A DNA stretch of 64,000 bases, from contig NZ_JAALFE010000013.1 of assembly GCF_011059185.1 (NCBI RefSeq), forward strand, positions 80,437 to 144,436. The letters run 5' to 3'. A program made the translations under genes and the position numbers. The notes under the pieces are model-generated. The model was given only the letters and a program-made list of their open reading frames with translations. It had not been told where the DNA came from and made no database searches. Origin of the DNA: Paragemmobacter kunshanensis (lineage in GTDB: Bacteria > Pseudomonadota > Alphaproteobacteria > Rhodobacterales > Rhodobacteraceae). This document shows, one piece after another, positions 9,782-18,138 of the stretch (its first letter is position 1; the number at the start of each line of letters is the position of its first letter).

Positions 9782-10124
9782 CCCTGCCCCACCCCCGGGA
9801 GGGCGCCCCGCCCTCCCGGACCCTCCCTCACCGCGATTGCCGGACGTGGCGCGAGGCCCACCCCCCGGGAGGGCCCTCTGCCCTCCCGGACCCACCCGAG
9901 GGTATTTTTCCCAAGATGAAGCGGCATGTCTTCATCTTGGCCCCAAATACCCTCGGGGGTGAATTGGCCCGCCGCAGGCGGGACAAGAGGGGGCGCGAGC
10001 GCCCCCTGAACGCCCGAGCCGGACGCGCGGCACGCGCGGCAGGCGAGACAAAAGGCTTGCGGCGGCACGCCGCGCCGCATCGAACCCGCTTGACGCCCCG
10101 CGCCCCGCTTGGAAGGGTGCCGCG
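9782..10124. repeat. Gene-free stretch filled with hairpin repeats
   Basis: 343 bases without a credible gene. It holds two near-identical GC hairpins, 9795-9819 (CCGGGAGGGCG, loop CCC, complement) and 9865-9889 (CCGGGAGGGC, loop CCTCT, complement). These are followed by a long hairpin 9895-9957 made from two opposed copies of the dispersed CTTCATCTTGGC...AAATACCCTC element, with loop around CGGCATGT. Further GC-rich sequence (GGGGGCGCGAGCGCCCCC at about 9991) follows to the start of the next gene. Confidence 0.75.
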
Positions 10125-10730
10125 ATGCAGCCCCATATCCTTCTTCTCGCCGCCGGTTCCTCGTCCCGCATGCGCGGGGGCGACAAGCTGGTCGAGGATG
10201 TCGCGGGCGAGCCGCTCCTGCGGCGCAGCGCGCGCGCGGCCCTGGCCACCCGCTGCCCCGTCACCGTGGCCCTGCCCCCCGACCGGCCGGCCCGGCTTTC
10301 GGCGCTGGACGGGCTGTCGCTGCACCGCGTCACCGTGGCCCAGCCGGATCTGGGCATGGCGGAAAGCCTGAAGGCCGGGCTGGCGGGCATCCCCGCGGGG
10401 CAAGGGGTGATGCTGCTCTTGGCCGACCTGCCCGAGATCACCGGGGCCGACCTCTGCCTCGTGCTGGATCAGTGGCGCCTTGAACCCGCGGCGATCCTGC
10501 GCGGGGCGGCGGCGGATGGCACGCCGGGCCACCCGGTCTGCTTTCCCCCCGACCTGCGCGACGACTTGATGGGCCTGCAGGGGGATGAGGGTGCGCGCAG
10601 CGTGATCATCCGCCACCGCGCCCGCCTGCACCTGGTGCCCCTGCCCGGCCGGCATGCCACCACCGATCTGGACACGCCCGAGGATTGGGCCGCCTGGCGC
10701 GCGGCGCAGGCCATGGAAAAGGGCGGCTGA
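10125..10730 (+). CDS. Nucleotidyltransferase family protein (MobA/MocA-like)
   Basis: 201 aa, cytoplasmic. The N-terminal nucleotide-binding motif LLAAGSSSRMRGGDKL (6-21) and the LLLADLPEITGADL segment (105-118) are those of MobA-like NTP transferases, in particular the CTP/GTP:molybdopterin transferases (MocA, MobA) that finish the molybdenum cofactor. No molybdoenzyme gene is adjacent, so the cofactor role is inferred from family only. A hairpin overlapping its stop codon (10719-10740) separates it from the convergent peroxidase gene. Confidence 0.75.
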   Translation: MQPHILLLAAGSSSRMRGGDKLVEDVAGEPLLRRSARAALATRCPVTVALPPDRPARLSALDGLSLHRVTVAQPDLGMAESLKAGLAGIPAGQGVMLLLADLPEITGADLCLVLDQWRLEPAAILRGAAADGTPGHPVCFPPDLRDDLMGLQGDEGARSVIIRHRARLHLVPLPGRHATTDLDTPEDWAAWRAAQAMEKGG

Positions 10731-10740
10731 CGCCGCCCTT
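10719..10740. terminator. Bidirectional hairpin between convergent genes
   Basis: Stem AAGGGCGGC, loop TGAC, GCCGCCCTT. It includes the stop codon of the MobA-like gene and lies 31 bases before the stop of the peroxidase gene on the other strand. The flanking A-run (GAAAAG) gives a short U-tract for leftward transcripts. Confidence 0.55.
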
Positions 10741-10770
10741 CCCCGTCTCCCATGCCCCGCAGGGCCGGGC

Positions 10771-11808
10771 CTACTGCACCACCGCCGTCGGGCGCGGGGT
10801 AGTCGCGGTTTCCGGCGGCAGGTTCGGCAGGGTGATCACCGGCACCGTCCCCGTCAGGCTGTCGAGGAAGGCCACGATCTGCGCGGTCTCCTCGGGTTTC
10901 AGCGCCTCGCCCAGCTGGCTTTCGGCCATGATCTCCACCGCCACGGCCAGATCCCAGACCTTGCCGGAATGGAAATAGGGCGCGGTCAGCGCGATGTTGC
11001 GCAGCGGCGCGGCACGGAAGACATATTCGTCATCCGCCGTCTCGGTCACGGCAAAGCGGCCCTTGTCGCCGGGCGGCAGGATCTCGGATCCGGGTTTTTC
11101 GATCAGGCCGAAGGGATAATAGCCATGCCCGCCGACATTCACCCCCGAATGGCAGGAAGAGCAGCCCTTGTCGACAAACAGCTGCAGCCCCGCCTTGGCA
11201 TCGTCCGACAGCGCGGCGTCATCGCCGTTCAGCCAGGCGTCAAACGGCGCGGGCGTGACCAGCGTCGCCTCGAACGCCTCGATCGCCTTGGCCATGTTGT
11301 CGAAATTGGCGGCATTCTCCTCGCCCGGGAAGGCCACCTGGAACAGGTTCACATAGGCGGGCATCGAATTCAGCGTGGCCTCCACCACGGCGGGGGTATT
11401 GGCCATCTCCACCCCGGCCTGAACCGGCCCCTTGGCCTGCGCCTTCAGGTCTTCGGCGCGGCCATCCCAGAACTGCGCCTCGTTCAGCACGGCATTCAGC
11501 ACGGTGGGAGAGTTCCGCGGCCCCTTCTGCCAGCCATGGCCGACCGAAGTTTCCATGTTGTCATCCCCGCCCGTCGTCAGGTTGTGGCAGGAATAGCAGG
11601 AGAACACGCCCGAAGCCGAAATCCGGGGATCGAAGAACAGGGCCTTGCCCAGTTCGATCTTCTCGGGTGTCACCGGGTTGTCCTTCACCGCCGGAATGGT
11701 CGATGGCAGGGGTTTGAAGATCTCCAGCGCGCTGTCGCGCAGGGGATCGGCCTGGGCCACGCCCGCAAGGGCGGCCGAGGCCAGCAAGGCAGTCAGGATA
11801 TGGCGCAT
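10771..11808 (-). CDS. Di-haem cytochrome c peroxidase (CcpA/MauG family)
   Basis: 345 aa, exported to the periplasm: signal peptide MRHILTALLASAALAGVAQA. Two c-type haem sites are visible, SCYSCH near residue 70 and GCSSCH near 210. The spacing and the motif GKALFFDPRISASGVFSCYSCHNL are characteristic of bacterial di-haem peroxidases, which reduce hydrogen peroxide using electrons from cytochrome c or azurin. The start at 11808 was chosen because AAGGAAG lies just upstream and a signal peptide begins there; a longer frame to 11943 has neither. It depends on the Ccm system, part of which is at 43819-46316. Confidence 0.9.
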   Translation of the reverse strand: MRHILTALLASAALAGVAQADPLRDSALEIFKPLPSTIPAVKDNPVTPEKIELGKALFFDPRISASGVFSCYSCHNLTTGGDDNMETSVGHGWQKGPRNSPTVLNAVLNEAQFWDGRAEDLKAQAKGPVQAGVEMANTPAVVEATLNSMPAYVNLFQVAFPGEENAANFDNMAKAIEAFEATLVTPAPFDAWLNGDDAALSDDAKAGLQLFVDKGCSSCHSGVNVGGHGYYPFGLIEKPGSEILPPGDKGRFAVTETADDEYVFRAAPLRNIALTAPYFHSGKVWDLAVAVEIMAESQLGEALKPEETAQIVAFLDSLTGTVPVITLPNLPPETATTPRPTAVVQ

Positions 11809-12037
11809 CTCGTTCTTCCTTATCAGGGGTTTCGTCCGCGCCGGTCCTTCCTGTCGGAAGCCCAATTTACCCTCCTTGACTTGGATCAATTCTAAACTGG
11901 ACGGTTTGACGCACCCCGCGCTGCCGCCCATTGCGGCCGACACGAACGCCCCGCCCCGGGCGCACCGCAGCGCCGCAAGACAGCGCCACAGACAGGCCCG
12001 AGAGCGCTGCCTTCCGTCACATCCATTGCGGGTGAAC

Positions 12038-12121
12038 TGGTGCCCGAGGTCGGACTCGAACCGACATATCTTGCGATGGCGGATTTTGAATCCGCTGCGT
12101 CTACCATTCCGCCACTCGGGC
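12038..12121 (-). tRNA. tRNA-Leu (anticodon CAA)
   Basis: 84 bases with encoded CCA. Acceptor stem GCCCGAG pairs with CTCGGGC, the D-arm is present, the anticodon stem is GCGGA/TCCGC with loop TTCAAAA giving anticodon CAA (reads UUG), a long variable arm identifies a class II tRNA, and the T-arm is CGGTTCGAGTCCG. It lies between the peroxidase gene and the zinc protease gene, and reads leftward. Confidence 0.97.
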
Positions 12122-12187
12122 CCGCATCAGCGGTCTAGCCGCTGGTCGCGCGGCAGTCAACGGCGGGCGGCGCGGGGGGCGCGGCTT

Positions 12188-13036
12188 TCAAAGCCGCGTC
12201 GCGCCGAAGGTGTCGCAGGCGGCGATCTCGCCTGTGGTCTGCCCGGTCAGGAACCAGCGCATGCGCTGTTCGCTCGTGCCATGGGTAAAGCTGTCGGGAA
12301 CCGGCCTGCGCCCGGCCTCGCGCTGCAGGCTGTCATCGCCGATGCGCGCGGCGGCATTCATCGCCTCTTCGATATCGCCCCGCTGGATCGAGCCGAACCG
12401 CGCCGCCGCCTCATGCGCCCAGACCCCGGCCAGGCAATCGGCCATCAGCTCCACCCGCACCGAAATCTCGTTGCCCTGCACCTGATCGACCTGCTGGCGC
12501 AGCCGTGTCGTCTGTTCCAGGATGCCCAATTCGTTCTGCACGTGATGCCCCACCTCATGCGCCACGACATAGGCCGCCGCGAAATCGCCCCCCGCGCCCA
12601 TCCGCTGTTCCAGCACGGTGAAAAAGCCCGTGTCGAGATAGACCTTGCGATCCGAGGGGCAGTAGAAGGGCCCCGTCGCCTCGGAGGCGCCACCGCAGCC
12701 CGACTGGGTATAGCCCTTGAACAGCACCAGCGTGGCGGGCCGATAGGTTTCGCCCAATTGGTCCTTGAACAGCGCGGCCCAGACCTCTTCGGTATCGGCC
12801 AGCGTGACCGAGACGAATTCCCCCATCGCGCGGTCCTCTGCCGTCAGGTCGCGCGGCGCATCGGAAGACATGCCGCCCTGATCCTGCAGAAGCGGGGTGA
12901 CATCCACGCCCAGGAACCAGCCCAGAAGCAGCACCACGATCACCCCGGCCCCGCCGATGCCCGCGCCCCTGCCGCCCCCACCCATGCGGCGGCGATCCTC
13001 GATGTTCCGGCTGCCCCGGCGCCCTCGCCATTCCAT
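12188..13036 (-). CDS. Neutral zinc metallopeptidase (YpfJ/KPN_02809 family)
   Basis: 282 aa with the family's usual start MEWRGRRGSRNIEDRRR. A glycine-rich stretch and a single hydrophobic segment (AGVIVVLLLGWFLGV, about 29-43) anchor it in the inner membrane with the catalytic part outside. The zinc motif VAHEVGHHVQN carries the two His ligands and the catalytic Glu. The C-terminus SEQRMRWFLTGQTTGEIAACDTF is conserved in the family. A far-upstream in-frame Met (13537) would add about 167 residues unlike the family; an alternative Met at 13045 is possible. Physiological substrate unknown. Confidence 0.85.
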   Translation of the reverse strand: MEWRGRRGSRNIEDRRRMGGGGRGAGIGGAGVIVVLLLGWFLGVDVTPLLQDQGGMSSDAPRDLTAEDRAMGEFVSVTLADTEEVWAALFKDQLGETYRPATLVLFKGYTQSGCGGASEATGPFYCPSDRKVYLDTGFFTVLEQRMGAGGDFAAAYVVAHEVGHHVQNELGILEQTTRLRQQVDQVQGNEISVRVELMADCLAGVWAHEAAARFGSIQRGDIEEAMNAAARIGDDSLQREAGRRPVPDSFTHGTSEQRMRWFLTGQTTGEIAACDTFGATRL

Positions 13037-13183
13037 CCCTGTCATCCCCCTGCCCGATCCCGGCCACACCAGCATAACCGCAGCCGAGCCATCGGGCGAC
13101 AGCCATCTTTCCGCCGCGCCGATGCCTTGACGCGGACCCGGCCGCATGATCGAAGCGCGCAACAAGAATGAACGAGGGCCGGG

Positions 13184-13771
13184 ATGCTGCGCGCACTCTA
13201 TGACATGACCCTGCGCTGGTCCGCCTCGCGCCATGCCGACAAGGCGCTGGCCGTCGTGTCCTTCACCGAAAGCTCGGTCTTTCCCATTCCCGCCGATGTG
13301 CTGTTCCTGCCCATGTGCCTGGCGCGGCCCGACCGCGCGATGCGCTATGCGCTGATCGCGACGGTGGCTTCGGTTCTGGGGGGGATCTTCGGCTGGGCGA
13401 TCGGGGTCTGGGCCTTCGATGCGCTGGCCCGCCCCCTGCTGGAATTCTACGGCAAGGAAGCAGCGTTCGAGGCACTGCGCGGGGAAACCGGCAGCCTGGC
13501 CATCCTCGTGATGCTGGTGACATCGGGGCTGACGCATATTCCGCCCATGAAGGTGGTCACGATCCTGTCAGGGGTGGTTGCCTTCGACCTGAAGCTGTTC
13601 ATCCTGTCCGCGATCGTCGCGCGCGGCGGTCGCTTCTTCCTTCTGGCCGTCCTTCTTCGGCGTTACGGGCTTCGGATCACCGCGTTTCTGGAAACCCGCC
13701 TGAACTGGATCGCCCTCGGCGTCACGGCGCTTGCCGTGCTGGCCTTCATCGCCTTCGAGGTTCTTCGATGA
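13184..13771 (+). CDS. YqaA family membrane protein (SNARE-associated/VTT domain)
   Basis: 195 aa inner-membrane protein. The motif SFTESSVFPIPADVLFLPM (residues 26-44) is the re-entrant-loop signature of the DedA/YqaA group; several hydrophobic segments follow, including the LVTSGLTHIPPMKVVTILSGVV region. DedA-superfamily members flip or transport lipids such as undecaprenyl phosphate or phosphatidylethanolamine; the activity of YqaA itself is unsettled. It overlaps dsbB by ATGA, so the two are translated together. Confidence 0.8.
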   Translation: MLRALYDMTLRWSASRHADKALAVVSFTESSVFPIPADVLFLPMCLARPDRAMRYALIATVASVLGGIFGWAIGVWAFDALARPLLEFYGKEAAFEALRGETGSLAILVMLVTSGLTHIPPMKVVTILSGVVAFDLKLFILSAIVARGGRFFLLAVLLRRYGLRITAFLETRLNWIALGVTALAVLAFIAFEVLR

Positions 13772-14256
13772 TCACCGACACCCGCGCCTTCACCATCCTG
13801 CTTGCCGCCGGGGGCTCGCTCGCCCTGCTGCTGGGGGCCTTCGGTTTCCAGTATCTCGGCGGCCTTGCCCCCTGCCAGCTTTGCCTCTGGCAGCGCTGGC
13901 CCCATGCGGCGGCCCTCCTCATCGGCCTGCTCGCGTTGGCTGTGGCGCGCGGCACGATGGGCCGCCTGCTGCCGCTGATGGGCGCGCTGGCGGCGCTGGC
14001 CAGTGCGGCCATCGGCGTCTTTCATGTGGGGGTGGAGCAGAAATGGTGGGAGGGCCTCGCCTCCTGCACCGCAAGTTCGATCTCGGGCCTGTCCACCGCC
14101 GATCTGCTGAACCCCGACGTGAACGTGGGCGCCGTCATCCGCTGCGATGAAATCGCATGGTCGCTGCTGGGCATCTCCATGGCGGGCTGGAACGTGATCC
14201 TCTCGGCGCTTCTCGCGATGCTCTGGGTCGCGGCCTATCGGCGCTCCATGGCCTGA
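13768..14256 (+). CDS. dsbB: Disulfide bond formation protein B
   Basis: 162 aa, four membrane segments. It re-oxidises DsbA and passes electrons to quinone. The quinone-proximal pair is C36-x-x-C39 in APCQLCLWQRWPH; the second, DsbA-facing pair is C100 (EGLASCTAS) and C126 (VIRCDEIAW), as the family requires. Start ATG at 13768 overlaps the yqaA stop. Its 3' end runs 22 bases into the 3' end of the convergent dGTPase gene. Confidence 0.9.
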   Translation: MITDTRAFTILLAAGGSLALLLGAFGFQYLGGLAPCQLCLWQRWPHAAALLIGLLALAVARGTMGRLLPLMGALAALASAAIGVFHVGVEQKWWEGLASCTASSISGLSTADLLNPDVNVGAVIRCDEIAWSLLGISMAGWNVILSALLAMLWVAAYRRSMA

Positions 14257-15425
14257 TCCGCGCCGCCCAGCAGCCGCGCATGTTCCTGGATGGCGAAGCG
14301 GTCCGTCATCCCCGCCACGTAATCCGCCACGATCCGCGCCAGCGTCACCTCGTCCCGCGCCGCCTCGATATCCGCGCGCCATTCGGCGGGCAGCAATTCC
14401 GGCCGCGCCATGAACAGCGGGAACAGCTCGTTCAGGAACCGCGTCACCCGCGCCCGCTCCTCCATCACCGAAGGCGCGCGATACATCCGGTGGAACAAGA
14501 AGGACCGGATCGCCTTCAACTCCTGATACAGCGGCTTTGAAAACCGGATCACCGTCGTCCCCAGATGCCTTATGTCATCCACCGACTTCGGCTGCGCCGC
14601 AGCCAGCCGGTTCTGCGCCACGGCGATCACATCCTCCACCATCCGGCCAAAGACCCGCCGCAGCGCCTCATGCCGCCGCCGCATCTTCTCCAGCCCCGGA
14701 TAAAGCCTGTCCACCTCCTCGAAGGCCGGCCCCGTCACCGGCAACTCCATCAGGTCATCTTCCGTGAACAACCCCGACCGCAACCCGTCATGCAGGTCGT
14801 GATGGCTATAGGCCACGTCATCCGCAATCGCCGCCACCTGCGCCTCGGCGCTGGCATGGGTGTGCAACTCCAGATCCCAGGCCGCATTCACCTCGGCCAG
14901 GGCATAGGGCAACGGCCCCTCATGCTTCCTGTCCGCATTCGGCCCCACCACAGGCCCGTTATGCTTGGCAATCCCCTCAAGGCTCTCCCATGTCAGGTTC
15001 AACCCGTCGAAATCCGCATAATGCCGCTCCAGCCGCGTCACGATCCGCAGCGCCTGCGCATTGTGATCGAACCCGCCATAGGGCTCCATCAGCAACCCCA
15101 GCGCATCCTCCCCCGTATGCCCGAATGGCGTATGCCCAAGGTCATGCGCCAGGGCTATGGCCTCCGCCAGATCGGTGTTCAACCCCAGCACGCCCGAAAT
15201 CGTCCGCGCCACCTGCGCCACCTCGATCGAATGGGTCAGACGGGTGCGGTAGTAATCCCCCTCATGCTCCACAAAGACCTGCGTCTTGTGCTTCAACCGC
15301 CGGAAGGCGCTGGAATGGATGATCCGGTCCCGGTCCCGCTGGAACGGCGACCGGAAGGAACTCATCTTTTCCTGAAACAGCCGCCCGCGCGACGCGTCGG
15401 GCTGGCAGGCATAGGGGGCGAGCAT
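14235..15425 (-). CDS. Deoxyguanosinetriphosphate triphosphohydrolase-like protein
   Basis: 396 aa HD-domain phosphohydrolase that splits dNTPs to deoxynucleoside and triphosphate. The HD metal ligands are visible: FRRLKHKTQVF, RLTHSIEVAQVAR, and LAHDLGHTPFGHTGE. Start at 15425 (MLAPYAC) gives the usual family length and leaves a 76-base divergent promoter region shared with erpA; a longer frame up to 15530 would overlap erpA. Convergent overlap of 22 bases with dsbB. Substrate preference among dNTPs cannot be read from sequence. Confidence 0.9.
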   Translation of the reverse strand: MLAPYACQPDASRGRLFQEKMSSFRSPFQRDRDRIIHSSAFRRLKHKTQVFVEHEGDYYRTRLTHSIEVAQVARTISGVLGLNTDLAEAIALAHDLGHTPFGHTGEDALGLLMEPYGGFDHNAQALRIVTRLERHYADFDGLNLTWESLEGIAKHNGPVVGPNADRKHEGPLPYALAEVNAAWDLELHTHASAEAQVAAIADDVAYSHHDLHDGLRSGLFTEDDLMELPVTGPAFEEVDRLYPGLEKMRRRHEALRRVFGRMVEDVIAVAQNRLAAAQPKSVDDIRHLGTTVIRFSKPLYQELKAIRSFLFHRMYRAPSVMEERARVTRFLNELFPLFMARPELLPAEWRADIEAARDEVTLARIVADYVAGMTDRFAIQEHARLLGGADQAMERR

Positions 15426-15440
15426 GTGATCTGCCTGTTC

Positions 15441-15469
15441 TTGTTCCGCCTTTTCCCCTAGCCTATATT
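15441..15469 (+). promoter_or_regulatory. Probable sigma-70 promoter of erpA
   Basis: TTGTTC (15441-15446), 17-base spacer, TATATT (15464-15469), about 32 bases upstream of the erpA start. The spacing is ideal and both boxes are close to consensus; predicted transcript start near 15476. Confidence 0.55.
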
Positions 15470-15501
15470 GCAACCACACCCCAAGGACCACGGATTTCCT
15501 C

Positions 15502-15834
15502 ATGGACCTCGCCCTTCCGCCCAAAGTCACCGACCGCGCCTATGCCCGCCTGCGCGAAATCTGCGAGGCGACGGGGGAACAGAAATCCCTCCGCGTCGCG
15601 GTGGAAGGGGGCGGCTGCTCGGGCTTTCAATATGACATCAAGCTCGACGATCCCGCCGCCGATGACCTGATCCTTGAAAAGGACGGGGCCAAGGTGCTGG
15701 TCGATGCCGTGTCGCTGCCCTTCCTGACGAACGCCGTGATCGACTATACCGAGGAACTGATCGGCGCGCGTTTCGTCATCGAAAACCCGAATGCCTCTTC
15801 TTCCTGCGGTTGCGGTACGTCTTTCTCGATCTGA
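15502..15834 (+). CDS. erpA: Iron-sulfur cluster insertion protein ErpA / A-type carrier
   Basis: 110 aa A-type carrier that accepts Fe-S clusters from the Suf or Isc scaffold and delivers them to apoproteins. The three cluster-binding cysteines are present: C39 in EGGGCSGFQY and C102, C104 in SSSCGCGTSFSI at the C-terminus. Length and spacing match ErpA/IscA. Transcribed away from the dGTPase gene from a good promoter at 15441-15469. Confidence 0.9.
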   Translation: MDLALPPKVTDRAYARLREICEATGEQKSLRVAVEGGGCSGFQYDIKLDDPAADDLILEKDGAKVLVDAVSLPFLTNAVIDYTEELIGARFVIENPNASSSCGCGTSFSI

Positions 15835-15915
15835 TCCAATTCTCTGCATCTTGCACTGGCCTTTCCGATGGGCCGGGCTAACCTCTCCCTCCCAAGGGAA
15901 AGGGAAGACGGAACA

Positions 15916-16635
15916 ATGACCTGCGTCCTGATGCTCGGCTCCGGCCCCAGCGTGACCGAGGCCGCCAACTGGCCCCGCGCGCCCTTCGACGCCATCCTTG
16001 CGATCAACAACGCCCATGCCGTCCGCCCCGACTGGACGCATCACATCCACCCCTGGGACTTCCCCGAGGATCGCCGCCCCACACCCCGCGCGGGCCAGAC
16101 CACCGTCACGCAGGACGACTTCGTCCCCGCCCAGAACGCCTTCGGCGGCTTCGTCTATGCGGGCGGCACCATGGCCTTCACCGCCGCCTACTGGGCGCTT
16201 CATGCCCTCAACCCCCGCGTCATCGCGGCCTTTGGCTGCGACATGCACTATCCCAAGGGCCAGCAGACCCATTTCTACGGCGCCGGCACCGCAGATCCCC
16301 TCCGCCCCGACATCACCCTTCAATCATTGGAGGCGAAATCCGCCCGCCTGATGATCCTTGCCGCGATGGAGGGCTGCGCGATGGTCAACCTCTCCTTCGG
16401 CCCCTCGCGCCTGATCTTCCCCCGCATCTCCCGCGACCGCGCCGCCCATGCCCGCCCCATGCCCTTCGACATCCGCCTCGCCGATGCCGCCCTCAAACGC
16501 GAAGACGCGCTCGGCTATCACGTCCCCTCGGGGCGCTACTGGGAAGAGGCCCACCGCTTCGACCCCGCCGAACTCCGCCGGATCGACATGCTCTGGCTTT
16601 CCGCCGCCCGCATGGGCCTTGCCGCGACAGGCTGA
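15916..16635 (+). CDS. Uncharacterised protein with GSGPS nucleotide-binding-like N-terminus
   Basis: 239 aa, no signal peptide. I do not recognise it with confidence. The N-terminus CVLMLGSGPSVTEAANWPR, then AILAINNAH, and later FGCDMHYP resemble the pattern of MAF_flag10/DUF115-like and some sialyltransferase-like proteins, which bind a nucleotide donor, but no catalytic assignment can be made. Start at 15916 was chosen because GGGAAGACGG precedes it; an in-frame Met at 15868 lacks such a site. It lies between erpA and xth on the same strand with gaps of 81 and 52 bases. Confidence 0.7.
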   Translation: MTCVLMLGSGPSVTEAANWPRAPFDAILAINNAHAVRPDWTHHIHPWDFPEDRRPTPRAGQTTVTQDDFVPAQNAFGGFVYAGGTMAFTAAYWALHALNPRVIAAFGCDMHYPKGQQTHFYGAGTADPLRPDITLQSLEAKSARLMILAAMEGCAMVNLSFGPSRLIFPRISRDRAAHARPMPFDIRLADAALKREDALGYHVPSGRYWEEAHRFDPAELRRIDMLWLSAARMGLAATG

Positions 16636-16687
16636 CTTGTTTCCCCCCATCCCTCCGGCCTAGAACGAGGGGGCAAGGGAGACGCCC

Positions 16688-17470
16688 ATGAAACTCGCCA
16701 CCTTCAACATCAACGGCATCAAGGCCCGCATCGAAGCCCTGCCCGCATGGCTGGCGCAGGCGAAACCCGATGTCGTCTGCCTGCAGGAAATCAAGTCGGT
16801 GGACGAAGCCTTCCCGCGTGAGATTTTCGAAGACATGGGCTACCGCGTCGAAACCCACGGGCAGAAATCCTTCAACGGCGTGGCGATCCTCTCCAAACTC
16901 CCGCTGGAGGATGTGACGCGCGGCCTTCCCGGCGACGACACCGACGAACAGGCCCGCTGGATCGAGGCGACCGTCATCGGCGAAAGGCGCGCCATCCGTG
17001 TCTGCGGGCTCTACCTGCCCAACGGCAACCCCGCGCCGGGGCCGAAATACGACTACAAGCTCGCATGGATGGCCCGGATGGAAGCGCGGGTGAAAACCCT
17101 TCTGGCGACCGAGGAACCCCTTGCCTTCTGCGGCGATTACAACGTCATCCCCGAACCGCAGGACGCCGCCAAGCCCGAGGCATGGGTGACCGACGCCCTC
17201 TTCCTCCCCGAAACCCGCGCCGCTTTCCGCCGGATCGTCAACCTGGGCCTCACCGACGCCTTCCGCGCCCGCGACCCGCGCCCCGGGCAATATTCCTTCT
17301 GGGACTATCAGGCAGGCGCATGGGAACGGAACAACGGCATCCGCATCGACCACCTGCTGCTGTCGGCCCAATGCGCCGATCTGCTGCGCGAGGCGGGAAT
17401 CGACAAGGCCGTCCGTGGCGGCGAAAAACCCTCGGACCATGTCCCCGTCTGGGTGGAACTGGACGCCTGA
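16688..17470 (+). CDS. xth: Exodeoxyribonuclease III / AP endonuclease
   Basis: 260 aa DNA repair enzyme of the Xth family, cutting abasic sites and removing 3' blocking groups. Motifs are intact: KLATFNINGIKARI at the N-terminus, VCLQEIKSVDEAFP with the metal-binding Glu, NGVAILSK, FCGDYNVIP with the catalytic Asp and Asn, and the C-terminal IRIDHLLLSAQ ... PSDHVPVWVEL with the active-site Asp-His. Ribosome site AAGGGAGAC lies just before the start. Confidence 0.93.
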   Translation: MKLATFNINGIKARIEALPAWLAQAKPDVVCLQEIKSVDEAFPREIFEDMGYRVETHGQKSFNGVAILSKLPLEDVTRGLPGDDTDEQARWIEATVIGERRAIRVCGLYLPNGNPAPGPKYDYKLAWMARMEARVKTLLATEEPLAFCGDYNVIPEPQDAAKPEAWVTDALFLPETRAAFRRIVNLGLTDAFRARDPRPGQYSFWDYQAGAWERNNGIRIDHLLLSAQCADLLREAGIDKAVRGGEKPSDHVPVWVELDA

Positions 17471-17692
17471 GGCAAACCCTGCGCCCCGGGTCCTCCCCCC
17501 CATCAGGCAACAGGCCGCAGATCCTGACGCCCCGGGGAAAGCCCGGTGCGCGCCTTGTCCGCCGGGTGCGCAGCCTTCCGTGATGCGGGCAAAACACATG
17601 CGGCAGATGCCGCTTTTGCCTTTGAACATCTGCCTTGCAGCCTGCCACCGCCCGGCTAGCCTGCGCCCTGTCATCCCCTGCCGGAGCCTGCC

Positions 17693-18010
17693 ATGCTGCG
17701 CCTCACCCTCATCGCCGCGCTGTCCCTTGCCACCGCCCTGCCCGCCGTTGCACTGGACCGCCGGGTAACCATCGTTAACAACACCGGCTTCACCATCGTC
17801 CGCTTCTTCGGCTCCAACACCGGATCGAAAAGCTGGGAGGAAGACATCCTGGGCGAGGATGTCCTGCCCTCCGGCTCTTCCGTCGTCATCAATTTCGACG
17901 ACTCGACCGGATACTGCATGTTCGACTTCCGCGCCGAGTTCGAGGATGGCGACGTGCTGGAACGCGCCGGGGTGAATATCTGCGAAATCGCCACCTTCAC
18001 CTACGAATGA
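17693..18010 (+). CDS. Small secreted protein of unknown function
   Basis: 105 aa with a clear signal peptide (MLRLTLIAALSLATALPAVA). The mature part is about 85 residues, begins LDRRVTIVNNTGFTIVRFFGSN and has two cysteines (CMFDF and NICEIA) that could form a disulfide. The beta-rich pattern VTIVNNTGFTI...VVINFDDSTGYCMFDFRAEF is seen in small periplasmic proteins of Rhodobacterales, but no function is known to me. Gaps of 222 bases upstream and 128 downstream make it a single-gene unit. Confidence 0.75.
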   Translation: MLRLTLIAALSLATALPAVALDRRVTIVNNTGFTIVRFFGSNTGSKSWEEDILGEDVLPSGSSVVINFDDSTGYCMFDFRAEFEDGDVLERAGVNICEIATFTYE

Positions 18011-18090
18011 TCCCCGGGGTGCCCCTGCCCCGGGCCTGAGCCTTGGGGCCTCCCGGCCCCCCGTCTGGCCACCCCGCGCGGAGCCGCCCA

Positions 18091-18112
18091 GTGCATACGC
18101 CCTGCTGCACCG
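18091..18112. repeat. Dispersed repeat, copy 1 (second copy 49173-49194)
   Basis: Twenty-two bases beginning GTGCATACGCCCTGCTGC are identical to 49173-49194, and both are followed by a similar GC-rich CTGCACCG...GCGC block. Both copies sit in gaps between genes. Confidence 0.7.
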
Positions 18113-18138
18113 CCGTGCTGCACCGGGCGCGGCACGCC

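Noticed and set aside
7292..9895. 867-codon open frame on the minus strand
   Set aside because: Shadow of the flavoenzyme on the other strand; low-complexity His/Ala/Gly-rich translation with no motif.
12188..13537. 449-residue form of the zinc metallopeptidase
   Set aside because: The extra 167 N-terminal residues are antisense to the YqaA gene and unlike the family; the conserved start is near 13036.
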